Shown here: piece after piece, positions 46,001-58,000 of the stretch
Position numbering within the stretch: position 1 is the first letter of the stretch
Layout: each line of letters begins with the position of its first letter
Origin: Tiliqua scincoides
Taxonomy: Eukaryota > Chordata > Lepidosauria > Squamata > Scincidae
Direction of reading: 5' to 3'
Length of the DNA: 64,000 bases
NCBI RefSeq assembly: GCF_035046505.1
Contig: NC_089825.1
Location: 3,339,563-3,403,562, forward strand
Position numbers and translations under genes: made by a program
Notes under the pieces: generated by a model
The model's input: the letters and a program-made list of their open reading frames with translations, nothing else
Told to the model about the DNA's origin: nothing
Database searches by the model: none

Positions 46001-49000
46001 AGGTGCCTTTAAGAGGGGATTGGACAAATTTCTGGAGGAAAAGTCCATCGTGGGTTACAGGTCATGATAGGTATGTACAAGCTCCTGATTTTAGAAGTTG
46101 GCTACCTCAGAATGCTAGATACAGGGGAGGGCGCCAGGATGCAAGTTGTGTCTTGTTGTCTTGTGTGCTCCCTCAAGCATGTGGTGGGCCACTGTGAGAA
46201 ACAGGAAGCTGGGCTAGATGGGCCTATGGCCTGATCCAGCGGGGCTCTTCTTATGTTCTTACGTTAAGTCACCATCTCTTGGTCTCAGGTGGAACAAAGC
46301 TGGCGTGGAGGTTTGGGGATCTGGGCTAGAGGAAACAGGAGTCAGCCACCATGCAAGAGACACAGGACTCTGGCTGGCAGGTCTAGCAAGCCTCTAGAGT
46401 AGCTTATACATTTGATCACCACCTTTTTCCAGGCAGACCTCCTGCAACAGCAGCCTGACAGGCAGAAAACTTGCCCCTTCGCCTGTTACCCATCTCAATG
46501 TTGTGTGAAGTTTTGCCAATTTAATTTCCACCTGCAGTGATTAATAATAATACCAGTACTTAGTGTTTATGTAATACTTGGAGTGCACTTTACATAATCC
46601 TTACAACAACCTGAAGGAGAGTCAGAATTGTTATCCTCATATTGCAGATGAGGAAGAGTGCTGGGAGAGAGTGGTCTCGGAGTATGTGCAGGGTACTTGG
46701 TGGTGGTGGGGAGTTTGCTGGGCATAGTGTAATTGTAGCCCCCAAAGCCTGTAGTTTCTCACAGCATTAAGACGGAGGTGGTGCAGGAGGAATTGTGCAG
46801 GAATCCTGAGGCTTATCCAGTACCATACAGGGTATCTGTTTGCATTGGGGCTTCTGGGATGAAGGTATTGGCTCTTCCCTCTTTGGACATCCTCAGTTCC
46901 ATTCCTGTTGCTAACTGAAAGCCCTGGTCAGACAGAGAAGAGAAGCCAAAGAGCAAGTCTTTATTTTAGTGCAGCTGCATATTAATTGAAGGTGATGCGC
47001 TCGGAAGAGGGACATTGGCAGTCCCACTGGGCACATTCCCTGAGGACTGAATGGCAGTTGACCCTTCAGAGTCCAGTGCCACCTTCAGGTAAGAAGTGGT
47101 CCTCCCCCCCCCCCTTTCAAGATCCTCTTTGTTGGACAGCCAGGCGTGGTGATCTCCAGAGCAGCCAAAACAGAAAGAGCAAACTCCAAGCAGTGCAGTG
47201 CCTCTTGTCCACTGGTCATGGCTTGCGTGGCCTGACCTGGGTGGACTGAGGCCCTGCTTCCCCCTGCCTTCTTCCTTGCCTGACAGGAGCCCTACTACGT
47301 CCGCTGCATCAAACCCAATGACCGGAAGTCTCCTCTGTCCTTTGATGTGGAGCGCTGCCGCCACCAGGTGTCATACTTGGGCCTCCTGGAGAACGTGCGC
47401 GTCCGACGAGCTGGCTTCGCCTGCAGGCAGCCTTACGATCGCTTTCTGCTCCGGTAGGCTGTGCCAGTCCTCCTGCACTGCAAGTCGAGCTTCCAAATCA
47501 AGGCGCAGCCTTGTGCTGTCCTGCCCAGAGACCTGCCGGTTTGGGGAGAGTCCAGGTTCACTCCTTCGCTTGCAAGGAGCCACTCGCTGAGCTGAGATGC
47601 AGAGTCATTCATTCATGTTCGGCATTTATACCCTGCTTTTTATCTGAGTAATCCAGGTGGCTAAAAGAGCCAGATGTAGCCACAAATACACCGGTAAAAT
47701 GACATTGACACCACATCAACAAAATGGTTTAGAAGCAGGAATCAAAGAAGAGTGATGGTTAGAGCATAGAACTTCAAAGTAATGTCTGGAAGATGACTTG
47801 GATGGTCTTTGCTGCCTGCTGACAGGCCAGCCTCTCTTGGGGTTTATCTGGAGAAGATAATGCTAGAGGTACCCTGACCCTGTGTCCCTTAGGGCTTGGA
47901 AGGTGAAAGCCAGCACCTTAAATTGCATCAGCAAGCAAGTAGTTAACTTTTGACTAAGAGGGTCACACTAAAGCCATATGTGGGGTAGCAGCCCCTCCTG
48001 CACCCTTCAAAAACTGGAGGAAGTTCTTCCCATTCTCTCCCATCCCCTACCTTGCACTTAGCACAGCACGACAAGCCCAGGCAAACCCAGCTGCATAACA
48101 AGTAACAGGGGTGGCCTGATGCAGGAATATTCTTAGGGGTACTCATGAAGCTTCATGGCATGTGCTAGAAGGGGTATGCCCCAGTCCTTTGTACCTGATC
48201 TGGACATGCCGTAGAATGAGAATACAGGACCTTTTCTGCAGTGGCACCGGTACTCTGAGACTGCCTTCCACTGGAAGTTCAGGCTGCCCTGTCCCTCCGG
48301 TCTTCTAATGGTTGGTGAAAACATGCCTGCTTGTCACACCTTGGCTTTGCCATAGTTTTCCTTTCTCTTTTAAAAATCAGTTTTGTATTTGTTCTGATGT
48401 ATGCTTTTTGGGGGCGGGGGCATGACACTGAAATGCAACTTAAAAATCCCGACACAGCAGAGTGAATTGAGGCCTTAAGCTGCCCATTTGGGTGCCACAT
48501 GTTTGCACGCACCCCTGTGTGACAAACTCTCTGCTAGTCGAAAAGTAGTACAGCAGAGTGGGTTGGGGTAAACCTCCGACCTAGCTTTTCATTTGCAGGG
48601 TTTGGGACTTGTGGGAGGGCCTACATAAATGGTATTTCTCCCATCTCACCTGCTCTCAGGATTCTCTCACCTCATTCTGCCGTCTGCCCAGCTGAGGCCC
48701 GTGTGGTGAGGAATGCCAAGGCACTGTGATGGAATTGCCCTCATGCTTGACCTGAGAGTTGCATTCCAGCATCACAGTGTTCGGAGGGGAGCTGGCCTGA
48801 GCCTCTTGGGTTGTGCAGGAGCTGAGGCCAGCCCCTCCCTGCCTCAGCCTCAGGCCAGACCAACCAAGGATGCCTTCCGCTCTGCCCAGGTATAAGATGA
48901 CCTGTGAGTATACGTGGCCCAACCACCTCATGGCCACGGACCGTGAAGCCACTCAGGCCCTGATGGAGCAGCACAACTTCCAGAATGACGTTGCCTACGG

Positions 49001-52000
49001 ACACACCAAGATCTTCATCCGCACACCCCAGACGCTCTTCTGCCTGGAACAGGAGCGGGCCCAGTTGATCCCCATCATTGTGCTGCTATTGCAGAAGGTA
49101 CCCGTCACTGATGCATCCATGCATGCACACAAAGCCTGTGGCTGTGGGTGGAAAGGGGTGGGGAGTGGGGCTGGGGTGAGAGAGCCAAGGACTCTGGGAA
49201 GGGGAAACAGGGCTGCTGCGGCCACTGAGGACACAGGTTCAGCCCAGCCAAACCAGCCCTCCTTCCCTCCAGCCGTGTCCTGGAATGGGAGCAGGCCCAG
49301 GTAGAGAGCTGGGTTGCACATGTCAGTGGATGACAGTGTTGAGAAGCTTTGCCTCCTGCTGCCGTTTGTTCCTGTTGTGGTCAGCGACTATCCTTGTGGC
49401 ATGGCCTTGGAGACAGCCACCTGTGTGGATATGATGCCCTGTCCCACCTGGGATGAGAATGGCCATCTTTTCTCAGTTGTGGGGCTCCCTGCTGGACCTG
49501 GCCTTGGCCTGTGGCATCCTGACCACTCTGAGACACTTGGAGGTCTTTTGTTTGCCCGTCAGGCCCATCTGCCCAGGTGTGGGTCTCCTCCCCGTGCCCT
49601 GGACTGTGCTGATCTGTGGAGAATGGATGGGGAGCATGTGTGGGGGGGTAGGTCAAGGGTCCTTTCCACATTTTGACTTTATGATTCCCTACTAGGGGCC
49701 TTTGCCCCAGGTCAGAAGCACCCAGACTCTCTCCACTGGCACCAGGTGTGTGTGTGTGTGTGTGTAGGTGGGGACGGACGACTGGCAGACTCTGCTAACA
49801 AGGGAAGTCTGCTAACTTCTCTCTTTGTCTGCCCCAGGCCTGGAGGGGAGCTCTGGCCCGCAAGCGCTGCCGGTGTCTGCGGGCCGTATACACCATCATG
49901 AGTTACTACAAACGCTACAAGGTGAAGTCCTACTTGCTGGAGTTGGTGAACCGCTTCCAGGCAGTGCGCAGCATGGTGGACTACGGCAAGAGTGTGGAAT
50001 GGCCAGAGCCACCGGCTGTGTTGGCACAGTTCCAAGAGAACAGCAAGCTCATCTTCTGCAGGTAACGGCAGCATGTGAACTGGGTTGGGCAGCAGGTGAC
50101 CATCAGCCCATCCTAAGCCTGGAAGTGCCTCCCCTTGATGCTGCCTGATGTAGCTGCAGTAGACAGGTGCTGGTAGCAAAGTGGCTCTTCTAGGTGTGGT
50201 CACCTATCCGAGAGGCTTGCTTGGCGGCCCTTGAATTCTGAGGACTTGACAGGCCTGCAGTTCTCCAGGGACAGATGGAAAATGCAGGTTCCAGGCTCTG
50301 CCACGTATTCATGAGGTGGCCATGGGCAAGTCCACTGTCTCTCAGCCGCTGAAAACAGGAGCAGTAATGACTTCTCTGCAGGAGTGTTGTGAGGGTATAT
50401 GCAAGAAGAAGGAGGTTGTGAACTGTACGCCAAAAGCACACAACCAGCTGAGCAAGAGCAGAAATTGGCCTGAATTTGGCATCCTCAGAATCACAGCTTT
50501 CAATTATTTTAAAATGTGGGGTTCTATTAATTTGTATCCTACTTTTCATTCAAACTCAAATTAGTTTACAAACAAACCATAAAAACAAAGTTTACAACAA
50601 AGCAGTGTCATAAAACCAGAAAAATGCAGCAGGCGGCACAATCTTGCACCAGCATCTTGAACACACAGGCACAGAGAGACACAAAGCAAAGGGCTCTGTG
50701 GCAGGAGCAGCTCTGACTGTGATTTTAAGAAGCAGTGTGTGAAGGAGCTGTTTGGAATCTCGGAGAAAACCCTTCTCTGGATCTCTGCTGACTGAAGACC
50801 AGACAGCAGGGCCTCAGTGGCCAGGGTGTAGGTGGTCCTGAGGAGTCTGGCTTGGGCCCAGCTCACAAACGGCCACTCACTTGGATCGGGTGCAGAAGCA
50901 CATTGGCAGCCGCTAGACCTGAAGCAGGCTCCGTGTGCCATGGTCCTCGTGGAGGGGTCTGCACCCTTTGGAACTTCTGCACTGTTGTCAAAGACAGTCG
51001 TCCCTGTCCCGTCCCGTCCCGTCCCCCGCCAGGCCTCAGGGTGGTGCTTCGGAAACATACGGGCCCCTTTTGAGGTCTTTCTAGGTCCAACTGGCCAGGC
51101 AGGCTCTCTCAGCTCCCCTTGGGCCCTCCCTCCGCAGGTGGCGAGCCAGGCAGATTGTGAAGAACATCCCTCCTTCTGAAATGGAGCAGATTCAAGCCAA
51201 GGTGTCTGCCCTGGACGTTCTGCAGGGGTTGCGGAAAGACTGGGGCTGCAGCCGGAACTGGGGCCGGAACTACTTGCTGTCGGTAAGCCTTCGGTAGTGG
51301 CTGTCAGCCAGATAGCAGAACAGAACCGGCATGCCCGGGGCAGTTTGCTACGGTGCCTCATTGCCCGGTGGTGGTGATGGGGAACTGGGGGGGGGAAGGA
51401 AGGACCTTTGTTTTCATGCCCTGCTTGTGGGCTTCCCAGATCCTTTGGGTTGGCCACTTTGGAAAGCAGGATGCTGGCCGTGCCTTCTGTTGACCAGCTG
51501 GGCCACTGGTCTGACCCAGCAGGGTTCTCCCTCTGTTCTTATGGTAATTCTGCAGCTTCCTGTATCAGGCACAGCTCCTGGACAGCTGTGGGCAAGCTGC
51601 AGGTAGCCTGCAGGTCTGCTCGCTGCTCCAGGAAGCAAGCCATTGTAGAGGCTGGGCAGTGTCCCCAGGCTCCTGTGGGCCTGCTAGGCCAGGGGCATGT
51701 CTTGGTTGGCATCTCTACAGTTCTCTCCATGGCTCAGTGCTGGCTGGTGGCACACAGGCTCAGGGCCCATCAGTCAGGACACTGCCACAAAGGCCAGCTA
51801 CAGGCTTCAGTCCTAACAGGGCCGGGACAGGGTCCTGGGAGTTATGCGGGCACGCAGGGGCAGCAAGACGGGTCAGAGAGGACTGCTGAGGAGAAGTGGT
51901 GGGTCTGATAAATTAAATTAAATAATTAATAAATGATTAATAAATGATAAATTTATGTGATTTATATAAATGATTAATGATTAATAAATAATAAATTAAA

Positions 52001-55000
52001 TTAAATTAATGATAATAAATGATAAATTAAATCATTGATAAAGATCAATAAGTCACCAGGCCCTGATGGCATCCACCCAAGAGTTATTAAGGAATTGAAG
52101 AATGAAGTTGCTGATCTCTTGACTAAGATATGCAACTTGTCCCTCAAAATGGCCACGGTGCCAGAAGATTGGAGGATAGCAAATGTCACGCCTATCTTTA
52201 AAAAGGGAAAGAGGGGGGACCCGGGAAACTATAGGCCAGTCAGCCTAACATCCATACCGGGTAAGATGGTGGAATGCCTCATCAAAGATAGGAACTCAAA
52301 ACACATAGACGAACAGGCCTTGCTGAGGGAGAGTCAGCATGGCTTCTGTAAGGGTAAGTCTTGCCTCACGAACCTTATAGAATTCTTTGAAAAGGTCAAC
52401 AGGCATGTGGATGCGGGAGAACCCGTGGACATTATATATCTGGACTTTCAGAAGGCCTTAGGGTCCCTCACCAAAAGCTACTGAAAAAACTCCACAGTCA
52501 GGGAATTAGAGGACAGGTCCTCTCGTGGACTGAGAACTGGTTGAAGACCAGGAAACAGAGAGTGGGTTTCAATGGGCAATTTTCACAGTGGAGAGAGGTG
52601 AAAAGCGGTGTGCCCCAAGGATCTGCAAATGCCGCAAAAGAGCAGAGGGAGGATGCAGCACTTTGAATATCTCAACTTTTCTTTTCCATCTATTCTGTTG
52701 CCTGCATTTCCTGTAACCGGCTGTCCCTCTGCGCTTCTCAGAGCAGCCTGACATGCAGAAATGGAAATAGGTGAAGCTTCACACCCCCAATAATTTGGTC
52801 CCTATGCTAGGGAAGGCTTCACCCACTACATTCCTGTGAGTCAGGCGAGCACTGAAAGCACTGGAATTAGCCTCTCAACTGCAGGAGGTGCAGCTGTTTT
52901 CCCATCACAATGTTCTAGTGGAGAGAGAAGTGGTACCAGCTAAAATTCTCCCTTCAGCACATACCTGAAAGAGATGGAAGGGATGTACCACAATCCTGTA
53001 GTCATTATGGGCTGACTAAAGCAGCTATTTCCATACCCATTCCTTTCCACTGCTGGGTTCTTGTTTCCATAGGAATGGCAGAGTTGGGGTTTTGGTTGTT
53101 GCCTTCTTTTTGTGTCAAGCCCCCTTCTTTCTCCTCCCCTCCTCTTTCCTGGTTCTTTCCTTCCTTCAGTACACTCTTCCCCACACCATGCATCCTAGTC
53201 CTTTCTCCCCCCCCCCCCCCTTGTCTGTGTTCATTCCAAGTTTGGAAGAGGTTTCTATTCTGGCATTTTGCTTGCTGGGGTGAGGTCTTGCAAGCTAAGG
53301 AGGGGCCACGGCATGGATGGAAGACATCCTGAATAGATGAAAAAGAAAAGTTGAGCTATTCAAAGTGCTGCATCTTGACACTGTAGGGCACTTTGCCACA
53401 GCTGCTACTCGCCTGTCGATGCAAACAGCTACAGGTGAGACCTGCAAACCAAGCTCAGCAGCAGGCAAAACAATATGGAGTCTAACCAAACACAGCACAG
53501 GTGTAACAAGAGCTGGAGGTCAGCCATCACAGGCTCAAAACAGACCTACTCTGTATTGGGTTGTAGATTTATTTTCCAGCCATTTTCCTCCCACAGTTTT
53601 TTAAAGCATTATACAGCAATAACACCATCAAATGACTGATCAAACATTAAAATATAGATCAATTACAAACAGCATGATCTCCATTGGTTTCTAAAAGTTT
53701 CCTAAAGGAAAGAGGCCAGAAGTAGCTCCCAAAAGTGGGAGTCCCAGAATCTGAGCAGTACTATTCAGTTCTCATTCTTCAAAACGGAAACATTTTTAAT
53801 GCATGAAATTAAAAATGTATTCAAAATAGCACATCATCAGACCAGCAGCACAAAAAGAAAAACAGAACAACAACAAAAAAGCTCTGCAGAGCTAAATTAA
53901 AATAAACAAATAAATAAAGAGATTCCAGGCAAACAACCCTAGCTAGGATTTTATTTCTTTTATTTGGGTCTGTGGCTTTATATTTTTCAATTTGTGCTGT
54001 CTGTCCTATGACATATTATTCTGATTGTTTTTTTTAAAGTTCTGATTGTCCACTGCTTTGTGGCTCAAAAGCAGCACTTAGAGTTTTAATATAATTGAGT
54101 AAGGGCCTGATTCTATCCAACTTTCCAGCAACAATGTAGCTGCAGTGCAGCCCAGAGGTAAGGAAACAAATGTTCCCTTACCTCGAGGAGCCCTTTGTGA
54201 CTGTCTCCCCACCACATGATGCAGCACATGCCTCATGGCACTGGAAAATTGGATAGGATTGGGCCCTAAATGGGGGAACTTGATGCTAACAGTTGATAAA
54301 ATTAGGAGTCGTGTGGAGAGAGTGAATTCAGGGACATGTATTTACATCTCATGGAGTACATAAAGCAGTGAACAACTGAACAGAAACACATGAAAGCCCT
54401 TTGCATAAAACACTTATAAAAACAATATAAATCAGATTGTAAAAATAGCAGGAATATGTTGTTGCCGTCCCCACCCCAGAGAAACAATCAAACATTCATT
54501 AACAGCTTTCCAGCATGCCTCATCTAGTTTCCTTCAAATCCTGGGGGAAAATAGCTGTTTTTACTGAAGCCAGGAGGTGTCACTGCTGAGCAAGAATGAC
54601 CGCGGAGGGGGGGATGTGCTCATTCACAGGGGGTAGGTTTCCAATAGCCTAGTGGTGTAGCTAGAGGGGTGTAAAGCACTAAGTTTTGCAGGGAACCTCA
54701 CCACAGCATGCAAGGGGCCCTTCCCCTCCCCTTCGGAGCCATTCCAGGCGGGGGGGGGGGAGCAAAACAGAGGCATAGGCCTGGCTCCGAAGGGGAGGGG
54801 CCGCCTGTACACTGCAGTGAGGCTCCCTGCAAAACGTATTGCTTTGGACTCCCTCTAGCTAAGCCACTGGCTGTGAGCATGTTCAGAGTACATTTTCTTC
54901 ACTACTGGATATTCAGTTGATTCTGTACCTGGAATCTCAGGGTGGCTGGAGGGGGTGGCTTCCAGGCAGCTCTCAGACTAGACAGAAGTTGTGCTCGTTT

Positions 55001-58000
55001 TCTCCTTGACAACTTGGCAACTGCGGTCTGTACCGTCAGGCGCCAAAGGATTTTGGGAAGCTTTGTCAGTGATTGGTTTTGCTGGCTGAATGTCACAGCA
55101 GGGGTCTGATAGGCAGAGAGACCAAGGTGTCCTTGTCCTGGAGAATTAGGCAGAAAGAGGGTAGGAAAAGAGGGGCAAGGAAAGCATAAGAAGGACCCCC
55201 TTGGATAGAGCCAATAGTCTCCCCCCCCCCGAAGGTGATATTTGGAGCCATCTGGCCCCTGAACAGGGAAGCACAGTTTTGCCATCCTGACTGATAATAG
55301 CTGCTAATAGAACTTCCTCCTGAATGAATTTTTCTACCTCTCTTTCTAAAGCCATCAAAGATGGTGCACCACATCCTGTGGCAGTGAGTTCCAGAAATGC
55401 CTTGTGCAAAGATGGCCTATCTTTTGCCTGATCTGCATCTGCTACCAACCAGTTTCCAGCAAAAACTGGCAAGAGAAGCAAGAGATCTGATGAACGGGGG
55501 GCTAGAAGAGGGAATGAAGCCAATGGATGAATCTGAGCAGTGAAGGAGTGGGTGGAGGGGATGAGAGAGAGGCACTGGGCCAGGGCATGAAGAGGGCTGA
55601 GGAATCACCAGGCAGATCTTTGGCTCCAAGCCCCTGGTCTCCTATGAGGCAGCTGTCTTCCGAAACCTGGAACTGGTAACTCCAGAGGACTCCAGCTGCA
55701 GCCATGCTGGGGTGGGGGCCATGGAGACTGCCTGCTTGAGTCCCTTCCATGCCCTTCTGCAAGGCCTGCTGAGTCAGTCCAGTCCTGCTGAGTCAGCCCT
55801 GGCCCACATGCTTGGGTGGGTGGATGCTTGATCCTCCACAGCTGCGCACTAGTGCCATGTGGTTCTTGGCAAGGAGGACCAACACCAGGGCACACAGGGT
55901 TTCCTGCAGGAAGAGGGGGTGTGAAGTGATTTTGGAGATGCAGGTTTCAGAAGAGAAAGACTTTCTATGCAGTCTCCATGGTGATTCCTCCCCAAATCCT
56001 TCAGGCAGGGAGCGAGAGCCTGTGTGGGCGGTTGCAGCCTCCGCTGCCGCTTCTGTGCTTGCCTGCTACGGAGTCCTGCTGTGCAGACAGCCTTCCCCCC
56101 ACCCCCAAACTCACTCACACACATACACTACCAGTCAGAGAGAAAACTGCTGTATCAGTCTTAGCATCAAGGGCTGGAGATGGAATGGGGTGTGGGGGGA
56201 CAACCCACATGCTTGTCTTCAGCCAGAATGAAGTCACTCCTGACAGCAGTTCTGTGTCACAGTTCTGAGTGCCAACTAGACACTCCGGAAAGTGCTGTGG
56301 CTGGGCCTCTCTACATCATTTCCCTCTGATACAAAGACCCCCTGATTTGGATCAGAGCTGCTGGGAGTAGTTTGGGTTTTTTAGCTTAGCACAGATTCTC
56401 CAACTTAAGTCTGGTGTGCTTTGGTTGCCCCTGCCGTATCCTGCTGACATTCCCAGCCTCTGCCATCCAAGCCCTGAGTGTACCCTTCCCCCCCCCACAC
56501 TACTCTGCTTCCTCTTGTGCAAGGTCGTCACAGACAGTGCTGTGGCTATAGGAGGATTGCTCAGCACCTCTCCCCATTCCGTGCTTGGCAAGTCCTGTGA
56601 GGTCCTCTCCCCATTTTCAAGAGGAACAGGAACTTCCCCCAAATGGAGAAGATAGGAATCACCCCCCTTTGTTTCTGTCTTGATCCCACAAAGGCCTGGA
56701 TCTGCTCAGGTTCTCTGTTGTTCTTCCAGGTGGATGAAAACTCTAGAATGGCCAACCTGTTTGCCAAGAGGGTGGCAGCCCTGAAGGATAAAGTCCACTT
56801 CACTGCGGTGCTCTTCTCCTGCCATGTCCGCAAAGTAAGAGGCTACAAGTGTCATGTCCTGCTCTGTTGCTGCCCCCCCTAAGGAAATATGTTGTAGCAG
56901 CTGTGTTGAAGTTGAACAGGGCTTGGTCTGGGCAGTGTCTGGATGGGAGAAGAAGCCATCTGTGTGGTCCTGATGAGTCCTCAGGTTGTCTTCAGTGCAT
57001 GGCAGGGTGATGTGGTTGCAGGGAGCACTGTCAGATGTTATCACTTGCAAAGCCAGACTTTTGTATTCACTACTATTGCCAGATGCAAGGGAGCGCACCA
57101 GGATGCAGGTCTCTTGTTATCTGGTGTTCTCCCTGGGGCATTTGGTGGGCTGCTGTGAGATACAGGAAGCTGGACTAGATGGGCCTTTGGCCTGATCCAG
57201 CAGGGCTCTTCTTATGTTCTTATGTACTGTACTCTCCTTTTCCTCCCTCATATGAGTTTTTCCTTCTCACAAGGCCTAAAGTCCAGGCACCCCTTTTTCC
57301 TGTTCCTCCTCACACCACTCAGCCATGAGGAGCCTCCATCCAGCTCCTAAATGGTTTAGGTGCTGTTATCACACACTCTGGCCTTCTGGTTGGGTTTAGC
57401 AGCTCAGGGAGAGCCAAGGCTGTGTGAGCCAAAATGGTGGCCATCGAGCTGTTCGAGGGCTGAATCCATCATGGCAACCACTGAGCCAACTGGGGAAGGC
57501 TTCCCCCAGAAGCCAGAGGGGTGCAGAGGGGTGGGGACTTCTTTGCCCATTGGCATCCCTGTGATTAAAACTCTGCATGCTCTGCTTTGGAAGTAAGAGT
57601 GGAAACCCAACCCAGTTCAGCAGAAAATGGGATGCATCAATGAGGGCTGTGATGCCCTCATTTGAGCCCAAGGGCTCAAGCTCAGAAGTAAACCTAAAGT
57701 GACTTTCCAGCTGCTTTGCAGGGCTTCTAAGGCCTTCAGAGGCCCAATGCAGCCTTCAATTGCATCTGGAGGTCTCCAATTTGGAGCCAACTAGACACAA
57801 GGGCAGGTTAGAAGGCCTAATGCAGGACCCGCTAGACCCAGGACCCACCAGACATTGGGTTGCAACTTACCAAGTGGGTCACGACCCACAGTTTGAGAAA
57901 CTCTGCTCTAGCCTTTTCCTGTCTCCATGGCTGGTACTAAGGTGTCCTGGCCCTTGCTTTTTGATGCTAAGGACATTGTCTGTCTTCTTTCCCTCCCTCC

